Positions 45,270 to 53,205 of a DNA stretch of 64,000 bases are shown in pieces (position 1 is the first letter of the stretch; every line of letters begins with the position of its first letter). The notes under the pieces were generated by a model, which saw only the letters and a list, made by a program, of their open reading frames with translations, made no database searches and was not told the DNA's origin. The position numbers and the translations under genes were made by a program. The DNA comes from Streptomyces tendae (GTDB taxonomy: Bacteria; Actinomycetota; Actinomycetes; Streptomycetales; Streptomycetaceae): NCBI RefSeq assembly GCF_008632955.1, contig NZ_CP043959.1, positions 1,736,001-1,800,000 of the forward strand, given 5' to 3'.

Positions 45270-45288
45270 GTGAACACGCGTCGTTCAC
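45270..45288. promoter_or_regulatory. Probable operator in the uronate dehydrogenase leader
   Basis: GTGAACACGCGTCGTTCAC is a 6-bp perfect inverted repeat (GTGAAC/GTTCAC) around a 7-base spacer. It begins just downstream of the predicted transcription start of the uronate dehydrogenase gene, a position suited to a repressor. Confidence 0.55.
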
Positions 45289-45298
45289 GTGCGTGGAC

Positions 45299-45328
45299 AC
45301 GCTAAGGAGGCCGGACGCGACGCGTCAA
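45299..45328 (-). promoter_or_regulatory. Promoter of the uronate dehydrogenase gene
   Basis: Read on the minus strand, TTGACG (45328-45323) and TAGCGT (45304-45299) are separated by 18 bases. It is the same -10 and spacing as the opposite promoter at 45374-45403. Confidence 0.7.
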
Positions 45329-45373
45329 GTAGGTCCTCAACGCCCCTCACACCTCAGCCGCCCGCAGCGAGCC

Positions 45374-45403
45374 GCTTGACCGGCGTCCCTGACGCGTCTT
45401 AGC
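45374..45403 (+). promoter_or_regulatory. Promoter of the KdgD-type gene
   Basis: TTGACC (45374-45379) and TAGCGT (45398-45403) with an 18-base spacer, a good match to the vegetative consensus. Transcription should start near 45410, within the inverted repeat GGTGTC-N15-GACACC. Confidence 0.75.
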
Positions 45404-45430
45404 GTGGTGTCGTTCAGAAATATAGACACC
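45404..45430. promoter_or_regulatory. Probable operator at the KdgD transcription start
   Basis: GGTGTC (45404-45409) and GACACC (45425-45430) are inverted around an AT-rich 15-base spacer that contains AGAAATATA. The GTCGTTCA within it also occurs in the operator-like repeat on the uronate dehydrogenase side. Confidence 0.5.
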
Positions 45431-45458
45431 AATCACGAATATGGACCAGGGAGAGCTT

Positions 45459-46400
45459 GTGACGTCAGCCCCTCTCGCCGCGCGACTCAGTATCCCCAGC
45501 GGGCCGCTGTTCTTCCCGGTCACCGCCTACGGACCCGACGGCGCCGTCGACCTCGCCACCTACCGGCTCCATGTGCGGCGCGGAGTGGAGGCCGGGGCCG
45601 CCGCCGTGTTCGCCGCCTGCGGCACCGGCGAGTTCCACGCGCTGACGCCCGAGGAGTTCGAGACCTGCGTCCGGGTCGCCGTGGAGGCCACCGAGGGGCG
45701 CGTCCCGGTCGTCGCTGGCGCCGGCTACGGCACCGCCCTCGCCGCGCACTACGCCCGGCTGGCCGGGCGCGCGGGCGCCGACGGGCTGCTCGCCATGCCG
45801 CCGTACCTGGTCAAGGCCGGGCAGGAGGGCCTGCTGCGGCACTACCGGGAACTGGCCGCCGCTACCGCCCTGCCCGTGATCGTCTACCAGCGGGACAACG
45901 CCGTCTTCACCCCCGCCACCGTCGTCGAACTGGCCCGCACCGACGGCATCGTGGGCCTCAAGGACGGCTACGGCGACCTCGACCTGATGCAGCGCACCGT
46001 CAGCGCCGTCCGCGCGGCCGGCGTCGAGGACTTCCTGTACTTCAACGGGCTGCCCACCGCCGAACTGACCCAGCCCGCCTACCGCGGTCTCGGCATCACC
46101 CTCTACTCGTCCGCGGTGTTCTGCTTCGTGCCGGAGCTCGCGCTCGCCTGCCACACCGCCCTGCGCACCGGCGACGAGACCACCGTGCGACGCCTGATCG
46201 ACGGCTTCTACCGGCCGTTCGTCGAACTGCGCGACCAGGGGCAGGGATACGCCGTCTCGCTGGTCAAGGCCGGGGTGCGGCTGCGCGGACTGGACGTGGG
46301 CGAGGTGCGCCCTCCGCTGCACGAGCCGGCCGGGGATCATCTCAAGCAGCTCGCTCAGCTGATCGAGCGGGGACAGGCACTGCTCGAGGAGGGCATGTGA
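45459..46400 (+). CDS. 5-dehydro-4-deoxyglucarate dehydratase (KdgD type, DHDPS family)
   Basis: A 313-residue TIM-barrel class I lyase. Schiff-base Lys168 (GIVGLKDG) and Tyr143 (VIVYQRDN) are the family catalytic pair, and CGTGEFHALTPEE (54-66) is characteristic of the glucarate branch rather than of lysine synthesis. KdgD removes water and CO2 from 5-keto-4-deoxyglucarate to give 2-oxoglutarate semialdehyde. GTG 45459 is chosen because GGGAGAG precedes it; ATG 45441 is in frame upstream. It is divergent from uronate dehydrogenase and overlaps the next gene (GTGA), so it belongs to hexuronate oxidation. The galactarate/glucarate dehydratase in between is not in the window. Confidence 0.88.
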   Translation: MTSAPLAARLSIPSGPLFFPVTAYGPDGAVDLATYRLHVRRGVEAGAAAVFAACGTGEFHALTPEEFETCVRVAVEATEGRVPVVAGAGYGTALAAHYARLAGRAGADGLLAMPPYLVKAGQEGLLRHYRELAAATALPVIVYQRDNAVFTPATVVELARTDGIVGLKDGYGDLDLMQRTVSAVRAAGVEDFLYFNGLPTAELTQPAYRGLGITLYSSAVFCFVPELALACHTALRTGDETTVRRLIDGFYRPFVELRDQGQGYAVSLVKAGVRLRGLDVGEVRPPLHEPAGDHLKQLAQLIERGQALLEEGM

Positions 46401-47566
46401 AGGCATCGGCGTTCGTCTATCCCTGGGACGTCAACGGGGACCCCGCGGCCCCCGGCCGGATCGCCGGGCTCGGCACCGCCCAGGTGACCCTGGCCTCGGC
46501 CTACCACTCCACCCGCGCGCTGACCCCCCGCCACCCGCGCCACCGCGTGGTCACCGCCGAGTACGCGGCCGTGCTGTACCCGCCCGAGGAGTCCCGCTGG
46601 TCCGGCCGCGCCCTGCGTCCCCACCCGGCGGGCGACTGGGCACCCGGCGACGCCTTCGGCGAGGCTGCCGCCGCGCTGACGGACGCGGGCCTTGAGGTGC
46701 ACACCTGGGTGGTGCTCGCCCACAACTCCCGCCTCGGCGCCGAGCATCCGGACACCTCCGTGGTCAACGCCTACGGCGACCGCTACCCCTGGGCGCCCTG
46801 CGTCGCGCGGCCGGACACCCGCGCGTACCTCACCGACCTCGCCGCCGAGGCGGCCGTGCGGCCCGGGGCGCGCGGCACCGAACTGGAGTCGCTCGGCTGG
46901 TACGGGCTGGCCCATCTGCACGCCCACGACAAGACCGGCGGGGTGCCGCTCGGGGACGCCGGGCAGTACCTGATGTCCCTGTGCTTCTGTCCCTCCTGCC
47001 GGGACGGCTACGGGCAGGAGGGCCTGGACGCGGACAAGCTCGCCGCCGCCGTACGGGACGCCCTCGACCCGGTGTGGCGCGGGGAGGCACCCTCCGGAGG
47101 CGGCTGGAGGGGTGTGGAGAAGCTGCTCGGCGACACCCGGGCGAACGCCACGCGCGCGTGGCGCGACCGCACGGCCCGCACCCTCCAGGAGGCGGCCGTC
47201 AGGGCCGTGCGCCGGGCCGCGCCCGACGGTTTCCAGGTGCTGCTGCACGCGGACCCGGAGTCCTACCACTGCGGCGCCAACGCCGGTGTCGACCCCGCGC
47301 ACATCCTGTCCGTCGCCGACGGCGTGGTCGTCCCCTGCACCGGGGACCCGGGACTTGTCACCCCGTTCGCCCGCGCGGGCCGCCCTGGCGCCGTCCTCGC
47401 CGCCAACTTCACCGTCGTCTCCGGCATGGGCGGCAGCCCGGGCACCCTCGCCGCCGACGCGGCGGAGGCCCGCCGCCTGGGCGCCGGCGAACTGCGGCTC
47501 TATCACGCGGGGCTGGCGTCGGACGCGGACCTCGCCGCCGTACGGTCGGCGCTGGCCGGCCTCTGA
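46397..47566 (+). CDS. Uncharacterised protein coupled to the KdgD gene (TIM-barrel-like)
   Basis: A 389-residue cytoplasmic protein I cannot assign to a named family. It starts MKASAFVYPWDVNGDPAAPG and has alternating strand-helix pattern with glycosidase-like pieces (VTLASAYHSTRAL, EVHTWVVLAHNSRLGA). A cysteine motif Cys196-x-Cys198-x2-Cys201 (SLCFCPSC) resembles the zinc site of some GH42 beta-galactosidases and hypothetical glycosyl-hydrolase families. HLHAHDKTGG and VLLHADPESYHCGANAG could contribute metal or sugar ligands. GTG 46397 overlaps the KdgD stop, so a role in uronate or aldarate metabolism is implied. Its last 64 bases overlap the end of the converging MFS gene. Confidence 0.75.
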   Translation: MKASAFVYPWDVNGDPAAPGRIAGLGTAQVTLASAYHSTRALTPRHPRHRVVTAEYAAVLYPPEESRWSGRALRPHPAGDWAPGDAFGEAAAALTDAGLEVHTWVVLAHNSRLGAEHPDTSVVNAYGDRYPWAPCVARPDTRAYLTDLAAEAAVRPGARGTELESLGWYGLAHLHAHDKTGGVPLGDAGQYLMSLCFCPSCRDGYGQEGLDADKLAAAVRDALDPVWRGEAPSGGGWRGVEKLLGDTRANATRAWRDRTARTLQEAAVRAVRRAAPDGFQVLLHADPESYHCGANAGVDPAHILSVADGVVVPCTGDPGLVTPFARAGRPGAVLAANFTVVSGMGGSPGTLAADAAEARRLGAGELRLYHAGLASDADLAAVRSALAGL

Positions 47567-48735
47567 CCGAGTACCGCCGCCGTGACAGCCAGGGCCACTC
47601 CGAGGGCGACCAGCAGCGGCCGGTGGCCGATGAGTCCGACCAGTGCCGCACCCGCCGCGAGACCGACCACGTTCGGGGTGAACACCAGGGCGTTGGCGGT
47701 GGCGGTGACCCGGCCCAGCAGCGGGCCGGGCGTGCGCTGCTGCACACCCGTGAGCACGGCGATCAGCGCGGCGGGCAGCCCCGCGCCGATCGCCGCGGCG
47801 CACGCCCACGCCACCGGGTCGTACGGCACCGCGCGCAGCGCCACCGCGACGGCCAGAAGGCCGATGCCGTACGCGGCGAACCGCCGTGCGCCCAGCCGCC
47901 GCAGGCCCGTGCCGGGGAGCAGCCCCACCGTCACCGAGCCCGCGCCCTGCACGGCGTACAGCACACCGGCGTACGCGGGGGAGTGGCCGAGGTCCTCGAC
48001 CACCGCGTACGTCAGCGCCCCGCTCACGCCCGCGCACAGCATGGTGACCCCGCCCGCCAGGACCAGCGGACGCAGCACCGGGTCCCCCCACAGGTGCCGG
48101 ACGCCCTCGGCGGTCGCGCTCCGGCCGCCCTCCCGCGCCCGGGCCGGCCGCTCCTCCCGCACCCGCAGCGACATGTAGACCAGCGCCGCAGTCAGGAAGC
48201 CCGCCGCGTCCAGGACGGCGACGCCGGACCCGCCGTACGCCGTGTAGAGACCCGCGCCCGCCAGCGGGGCGAGCAGCTTCATGCCCTCGTTTGCCGTCAT
48301 CCGCAGCCCGTTGAAGTCCCCCAGCAGGGAACGGTCCACGGCGCCCGCGACCAGCGCCGACTCCGCCGCGTCGTGCACCGTGCCGGCCGCGCCGTACACG
48401 AACAGCACCGCGTAGAGCAGCCACAGCTCTCCCGGCGCGTCCACCGCGCACAGCGTGAGCAGCAGCGGCGCCATGAACAGGCTCAGCGCGATCAGCAGCG
48501 GCCGGCGGCGGTGGCGGTCGGCGAGCGTGCCAAGGAGCGGGCCCGCCAGTGTGGGCGCCCACATCGCCAGCGGGCACAGCGCCGCCAGTCCGTCCGAGCC
48601 GGTGAGGTCCTTGACCCACACCCCCGACGCCAGCCACAGCGCGGAGGTGCCGAACCCGGAGACCACCACCGCCGTCAGACAGCGGCCCGCCGTGCGGTCA
48701 CGCAGCACGCGGACCGCCGTCCATCTCGTCGTCAT
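47503..48735 (-). CDS. MFS transporter (DHA3/Enterobactin-exporter-like)
   Basis: A 410-residue 12-helix transporter. FGTSALWLASGVWVKDLTG, the loop GTLADRHRRRPLLIALS after helix 2, and VHDAAESALVAGAVDRSLLGDFNGLRMTANEG match the DHA3 group of exporters. The C-terminal half begins around DPVLRPLVLAGGVTML. The tail is disordered (PASADRTAARSASDASPA). ATG 48735 follows an undistinguished leader. Its 3' end overlaps the preceding plus-strand gene by 64 bases. The substrate is unknown, and it has no evident link to the pectin genes. Confidence 0.83.
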   Translation of the reverse strand: MTTRWTAVRVLRDRTAGRCLTAVVVSGFGTSALWLASGVWVKDLTGSDGLAALCPLAMWAPTLAGPLLGTLADRHRRRPLLIALSLFMAPLLLTLCAVDAPGELWLLYAVLFVYGAAGTVHDAAESALVAGAVDRSLLGDFNGLRMTANEGMKLLAPLAGAGLYTAYGGSGVAVLDAAGFLTAALVYMSLRVREERPARAREGGRSATAEGVRHLWGDPVLRPLVLAGGVTMLCAGVSGALTYAVVEDLGHSPAYAGVLYAVQGAGSVTVGLLPGTGLRRLGARRFAAYGIGLLAVAVALRAVPYDPVAWACAAAIGAGLPAALIAVLTGVQQRTPGPLLGRVTATANALVFTPNVVGLAAGAALVGLIGHRPLLVALGVALAVTAAVLGQRPASADRTAARSASDASPA

Positions 48736-48885
48736 GCCTGGTCATCGTGGTCCTAAGGCGGCGGTGACGGCATCGGGCGAATGCCCTAGGGAGCGAACGG
48801 GGGCGGGCGCCGGACCCGCCCGCCGATGAGTTTCGCGGCCACGGCCGGTCACCCCTTCGTACGCCACCGCCTCCCGGGAGCAGCC

Positions 48886-49479
48886 ATGACCGACACTCCG
48901 CTCGACTTCGGACCGCAGACCAGGATCGTCGCCCGCCTCGCCGAAGGCGTGACCGACGCGCAACTGGCGAACGGGACGCCGTGCCCGCGATATGCCGTAC
49001 GCCATGTTCTGGGCCACCTCCACGGACTGGCCGTCGCCTTCCGGGACGCGGGCCGCAAAGATCTGGGGGCCACCACGGACACCGATCCGCAGGGCGCCCT
49101 GCCGGACGTCGGACCCGCCTGGCGCGCCGAACTGCCCAAGGCGCTCGACGAACTCGCCGAGGCCTGGCGGGATCCGGCGGCCTGGACCGGCATGACGCGC
49201 GCCGGGGGCGTCGAGATGCCGGGCGAGGTCACCGCCGCCGTCGCCCTCGACGAACTGGTCGTCCACGGCTGGGACCTGGCCCGCGCGACCGGGCAGCCGT
49301 ACACGCCCGACCCCGCCGCGCTGGAGAGCGCGTACGCCTTCCTGCTGGCCGCCGCCGAGGAGGGCGACCGGGGCGGGGGCATCTTCGGACCCGTCGTCGC
49401 CGTCCCGGCCGACGCCCCGCTGCTGGACCGGACGCTCGGCCTCAGCGGCCGCGACCCGGGCTGGAGCGGGCCGGCGTGA
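48886..49479 (+). CDS. TIGR03086 family metal-binding protein (maleylpyruvate isomerase N-terminal type)
   Basis: A 197-residue DinB-like four-helix protein of the mycothiol-dependent maleylpyruvate isomerase superfamily. Putative metal ligands are the histidines in VLGHLHGLAVAF and LDELVVHGWDLARATGQ; the latter is the family hallmark. Members likely use mycothiol for isomerisation or detoxification, but this one is uncharacterised. ATG 48886 has GGGAG upstream; an upstream frame to 48826 lacks one. Downstream a 9-bp hairpin (49546-49582) can end the transcript. Confidence 0.82.
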   Translation: MTDTPLDFGPQTRIVARLAEGVTDAQLANGTPCPRYAVRHVLGHLHGLAVAFRDAGRKDLGATTDTDPQGALPDVGPAWRAELPKALDELAEAWRDPAAWTGMTRAGGVEMPGEVTAAVALDELVVHGWDLARATGQPYTPDPAALESAYAFLLAAAEEGDRGGGIFGPVVAVPADAPLLDRTLGLSGRDPGWSGPA

Positions 49480-49545
49480 GAAGGCGGCCTGGGCCGCGCG
49501 GAGGGGAGCGTGGTCCGGGCCCGTCGTGATCCGGCCCGTCGTGAG

Positions 49546-49582
49546 AGCCCCGCGCGCCCGGTGAGGGCGGCGACGCGGGGCT
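49546..49582 (+). terminator. Terminator after the TIGR03086 gene
   Basis: AGCCCCGCG (49546-49554) pairs with CGCGGGGCT (49574-49582), and inner bases can pair further (CGCCC/GGGCG). It lies 66 bases after the stop. Confidence 0.55.
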
Positions 49583-49662
49583 TCGCGCGTTTCGCCACGC
49601 GACACCGGCGCCGTGACGGGCTTCGTGGTGAGAAGCAACCTCACCTTCCTCTGTCAGAAGCA

Positions 49663-49691
49663 TTGACGAAACCCCGGGCCACTCCTACGGT
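49663..49691 (+). promoter_or_regulatory. Promoter of the GntR-led pectin operon
   Basis: TTGACG (49663-49668), 17-base spacer, TACGGT (49686-49691). The expected start near 49698 leaves an 80-base leader that contains the palindrome TCATATATGA (49714-49723) and overlapping direct repeats CGATACGCGA (49728-49737, 49742-49751) and GCGAGATCCG (49734-49743, 49758-49767). These are candidate sites for autoregulation by the GntR protein. Confidence 0.65.
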
Positions 49692-49777
49692 CATCCGCGT
49701 CGTACTTCGTACGTCATATATGAGACGCGATACGCGAGATCCGATACGCGATCCGACGCGAGATCCGAGAGGCGCGC

Positions 49778-50467
49778 ATGACCTCTGTGCCCACGCCGAT
49801 CCCCTCCCGCACGCAGTACGTGCTGGAGGAGATCAAACGCCGCATCCTCACCGGCCGGTTCACCCCCGGCCAGGCCCTGGTCGAGACCGACCTCGCCGCA
49901 CAGTTCGGGGTGTCCAAGACCCCGGTGCGCGAGGCGCTCAAGACCCTGGCCGGCACCGGCCTGGTGGTGATGAGCCAGTACAAGGGCGTCACGGTGCGCA
50001 TGGTCGACGCGGACATGGCGCGCGAGGTCTACGACGTGCGGCTGCTGCTCGAACCCGAGGCGCTCAAGCGCGCCGTGCGCCGCGGCGCTTCCCTGGACGA
50101 CGCCCGCGAGGCGCTCACCCGGGCCGCCCAGGCCACCGACACCGCCGAACGCTCTCTCGCCAACCGGGAGTTCCACCGCGCCCTGTACGTACCCTGCGGC
50201 AACCCGTTGCTCGGCCGGATGCTCGACGAGGTCCGCGACCAGGCCGCCCTGGTCTCCGCGGTCGCCTGGGCCGCCGACCCCTCCTGGGAGCGGGAGGCCG
50301 ACGAGCACCGCGTGATCCTCGACCTGGCCCTCGCCGGGGACGCCGACGGCGCCGCGCGGGCCCTGCACGCGCACATCGCGTCCTTCGTCCGACGGGCCTT
50401 CCCCGAGGCGGGGTTCGACGCGGAGTTCACGTCGGGCGAGGATTCCCGGAAGGACGGTCAGGCATGA
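49778..50467 (+). CDS. GntR-family (FCD) regulator, head of the pectin/sugar-acid operon
   Basis: A 229-residue regulator. Winged helix: VLEEIKRRILTGRFTPGQALVETDLAAQFGVSKTPVREALKTLAGTGLV divided over residues about 15-65. FCD domain with metal/ligand residues in YDVRLLLEPEAL, LANREFHRALYVPCGN and DEHRVILDLALAGDADGAARALHAHI. FCD regulators generally sense organic or sugar acids, which suits the downstream dehydratases. ATG 49778 overlaps nothing upstream; its stop overlaps the start of the DHDPS-family gene (ATGA). It may control its own promoter and those at 45299-45403. Confidence 0.88.
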   Translation: MTSVPTPIPSRTQYVLEEIKRRILTGRFTPGQALVETDLAAQFGVSKTPVREALKTLAGTGLVVMSQYKGVTVRMVDADMAREVYDVRLLLEPEALKRAVRRGASLDDAREALTRAAQATDTAERSLANREFHRALYVPCGNPLLGRMLDEVRDQAALVSAVAWAADPSWEREADEHRVILDLALAGDADGAARALHAHIASFVRRAFPEAGFDAEFTSGEDSRKDGQA

Positions 50468-51432
50468 CGACGACGTCTCCCACCCAGTCGAGCGAACCCC
50501 GGGCGGCCGGGCCCCGGACGGCCGGGCCCCGGACGTTCGACGCCCAGCGGGCTGCCCTGGCCGGCGTGGTGGCGATCCCGGTCACCCCCTTCGCCGAGGA
50601 CGGCTCCGTCGCCCCGGACACCTACCGGATCCTGCTGCGCCGCCTCCTCGACGGAGGCATCACCACCCTCACCCCCAACGGCAACACCGGGGAGTTCTAC
50701 GCCCTCACCCCGGGCGAGCGGCGGCTGGTCACCGAGCTGACCGTCGAGGTGGCCGGCGACCGGGCCGCGATCCTGGTCGGCGTGGGCCACGACGTGCCCA
50801 CCGCCGTCGCCTCCGCGCGGCACGCCCGAGACCTCGGCGCGCAGATGGTGATGGTGCACCAGCCCGTCCACCCCTACGTCTCGCAGAGCGGCTGGGTCGA
50901 CTACCACCGGGCCATCGCCGAGGCCGTGCCCGAGCTGGGCGTCGTTCCCTACCTCCGCAACGCGCAGCTCACCGGCGCCCGGCTCGCCGAACTCGCCGAC
51001 GCCTGCCCGAACGTGATCGGCGTGAAGTACGCGGTGCCGGACGCGGCCCGGTTCGCCGCGTTCGCCCGGGACGCGGGACTGGAACGCTTCGTGTGGGTGG
51101 CGGGGCTCGCCGAGCCGTACGCCCCCTCCTACTTCTCGGCCGGCGCGACCGGTTTCACCTCGGGCCTGGTCAACGTCGCCCCGTCCGTGTCGCTGACCAT
51201 GCTGGAGGCGCTGCGCTCCGGCGACTACCCGACCGCCATGAAGGTGTGGGAGCAGATCCGCCGCTTCGAGGAACTGCGCGCCGCCAACGGCTCCGCCAAC
51301 AACGTCACCGTCGTCAAGGAGGCCCTCGCCTCCCTCGGCCTGTGCCGCCGCGAGGTCCGCCCGCCCAGCAGGCCGCTGCCCGAGAGTGAGCGCGCCGAGG
51401 TCGCCGCCATCGCCGCCGGATGGTCGATATGA
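50464..51432 (+). CDS. DHDPS-family sugar-acid lyase/dehydratase (second KdgD-like enzyme)
   Basis: A 322-residue class I aldolase-fold enzyme. Lys188 (VIGVKYAV) and Tyr163 (GVVPYLRN) are the catalytic pair, and PNGNTGEFYALTPGE (71-85) is the substrate loop of the KdgD/2-keto-3-deoxy-acid branch. The low-complexity N-terminus includes a small repeat (AAGPRTAGPRTF) from a duplicated 15-base segment. It starts inside the GntR stop and overlaps the IlvD/Edd gene. Such DHDPS-IlvD pairs act on aldonic acids: aldonate to 2-keto-3-deoxyaldonate, then cleavage or dehydration. L-arabonate is the favoured substrate (inference from the arabinan-type GH43 in the operon). Confidence 0.83.
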   Translation: MTTTSPTQSSEPRAAGPRTAGPRTFDAQRAALAGVVAIPVTPFAEDGSVAPDTYRILLRRLLDGGITTLTPNGNTGEFYALTPGERRLVTELTVEVAGDRAAILVGVGHDVPTAVASARHARDLGAQMVMVHQPVHPYVSQSGWVDYHRAIAEAVPELGVVPYLRNAQLTGARLAELADACPNVIGVKYAVPDAARFAAFARDAGLERFVWVAGLAEPYAPSYFSAGATGFTSGLVNVAPSVSLTMLEALRSGDYPTAMKVWEQIRRFEELRAANGSANNVTVVKEALASLGLCRREVRPPSRPLPESERAEVAAIAAGWSI

Positions 51433-53150
51433 GGTCCCCCGAGCAGCTCCGCAGCCACCAGTGGTACGGCACCGACGGCCTGCGGTCCTTCAGCCACCGC
51501 GCCCGTACCCGCCAGCTCGGCTACCTGCCCGAGGAACACCTGGGCAAGCCGGTCGTGGCGATCCTCAACACCTGGTCCGACATCAACCCCTGCCACGTCC
51601 ACCTGCGCGACCGCGCGCAGGCCGTGAAAAGGGGCGTGTGGCAGGCGGGCGGCTTCCCGCTGGAGTTCCCGGTCTCCACGCTCAGCGAGACCTTCCAGAA
51701 GCCGACCCCCATGCTCTACCGCAACCTCCTGGCCATGGAGACGGAGGAGCTGCTGCGCTCGTACCCGGTCGACGGGGCCGTGCTGATGGGCGGCTGCGAC
51801 AAGTCGACGCCCGCCCTGCTGATGGGTGCCGCCAGCGCCGGACTGCCCGCCGTGTTCGTCCCCGCCGGGCCCATGCTGCCCGGGCACTGGCGCGGCGAGA
51901 CCCTCGGCTCCGGCACCGACATGTGGAAGTACTGGGACGACAAGCGGGCCGGTGTCATCGGCGACTGCGAGATGCAGGAACTGGAGAGCGGCCTGGCCCG
52001 CTCACCCGGCCACTGCATGACCATGGGCACCGCGTCCACGCTGACCGCCGCCGCCGAGGCCCTCGGCGTCACCGTCCCGGGCGCCTCCAGCATCCCGGCC
52101 GTCGACTCCGGGCACGACCGCATGGCCGCGAAGGCGGGCATGACGATCGTCGACCTGATCCACAAGGACCGCGGGATCGGCGACATCCTCACCGCGGACG
52201 CCTTCGAGGACGCCGTGACGACCGTCCTCGGGCTCGGCGGCTCCACCAACGCCGTCATCCATCTGATCGCCATGGCCGGCCGCGCGGGCGTCAAGCTCAC
52301 CCTCGACGACTTCGACCGCGTCGCCCGCACCGTCCCGGTGCTGGCCAACGTGCGCCCCGGCGGCCGGACGTACCTGATGGAGGACTTCCACTTCGCGGGC
52401 GGGCTGCCCGGGTTCCTCTCCCGGATCCCGGACCTGCTGCACCTGGACCGGCCCACCGTCTGCCACGACACCCTGCGCGAGCAGCTCGCCGGCGCACAGG
52501 TGCACGACGACGACGTGATCCGCACCCGTGACAACCCGGTCGCCACCGAGGGCGGGGTCGCCGTGCTGCGCGGCAACCTCTGCCCGGACGGCGCCGTCAT
52601 CAAGCACATCGCCGCCGAGCCGCACCTGCTCAGGCACACCGGTCCCGCCGTCGTCTTCGACGACTACAAGGAGATGCAGCGGACCATCAACGACCCGGCG
52701 CTGGACATCACCGCGGACAGCGTGCTGGTGCTGCGCAACGCCGGACCCAAGGGCGGCCCGGGGATGCCCGAGTACGGGATGCTGCCGCTCCCCGACCACC
52801 TGCTGAAGCAGGGCGTGCGGGACATGGTCCGCATCTCCGACGCCCGCATGAGCGGCACGAGTTACGGCGCCTGCGTGCTGCACGTCGCCCCCGAGTCGTA
52901 CGTCGGCGGACCGCTCGCGCTGGTGCGCACCGGCGACCCGATCACCCTCGACGTCGAGAACCGCACCCTCACCCTCGACGTGGACGACGAGGAACTGCGC
53001 CGGCGCCGCGCGGAGTGGACACCGCAGCCCGCGCGCTACGAGCGGGGCTACGGCGCGCTCTACAACGACCAGATCACCCAGGCCGACACCGGCTGCGACT
53101 TCGAGTTCCTCGCCCGCCCGGGCACCGTCCAGGACCCGTACGCGGGCTGA
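51429..53150 (+). CDS. IlvD/Edd-family sugar-acid dehydratase (arabonate/galactonate type)
   Basis: A 573-residue [2Fe-2S] dehydratase. Cluster cysteines are in SDINPCHVH, GGCDKSTPALLMGAAS (signature 1) and GHCMTMGTAST; signature 2 is RISDARMSGTSYG. The segment GGFPLEFPVSTLSETFQKPT and the short C-terminal domain place it with aldonate dehydratases rather than dihydroxyacid dehydratase of branched-chain synthesis. ATG 51429 overlaps the previous stop (ATGA); ATG 51420 is also in frame. The expected reaction is dehydration of an aldonic acid (such as L-arabonate) to the 2-keto-3-deoxy acid used by the enzyme encoded before it. Confidence 0.86.
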   Translation: MRSPEQLRSHQWYGTDGLRSFSHRARTRQLGYLPEEHLGKPVVAILNTWSDINPCHVHLRDRAQAVKRGVWQAGGFPLEFPVSTLSETFQKPTPMLYRNLLAMETEELLRSYPVDGAVLMGGCDKSTPALLMGAASAGLPAVFVPAGPMLPGHWRGETLGSGTDMWKYWDDKRAGVIGDCEMQELESGLARSPGHCMTMGTASTLTAAAEALGVTVPGASSIPAVDSGHDRMAAKAGMTIVDLIHKDRGIGDILTADAFEDAVTTVLGLGGSTNAVIHLIAMAGRAGVKLTLDDFDRVARTVPVLANVRPGGRTYLMEDFHFAGGLPGFLSRIPDLLHLDRPTVCHDTLREQLAGAQVHDDDVIRTRDNPVATEGGVAVLRGNLCPDGAVIKHIAAEPHLLRHTGPAVVFDDYKEMQRTINDPALDITADSVLVLRNAGPKGGPGMPEYGMLPLPDHLLKQGVRDMVRISDARMSGTSYGACVLHVAPESYVGGPLALVRTGDPITLDVENRTLTLDVDDEELRRRRAEWTPQPARYERGYGALYNDQITQADTGCDFEFLARPGTVQDPYAG

Positions 53151-53189
53151 CCCGCCCCAACGGGCGGACAGGGCCCCCGCACACCCACG

Positions 53190-53205
53190 CAGAAAGCGCT
53201 TCCTG
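53190..53205 (+). promoter_or_regulatory. LacI-type operator palindrome ahead of the transport genes
   Basis: CAGAAAGCGCTTCCTG is a 16-bp palindrome with one mismatched pair and a central GCGC, the form bound by LacI/GalR regulators. It lies in the 120-bp gap between the dehydratase and the first permease, the largest gap in this part of the operon, which suggests an internal promoter there. No LacI-family gene occurs in the window. Confidence 0.55.
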
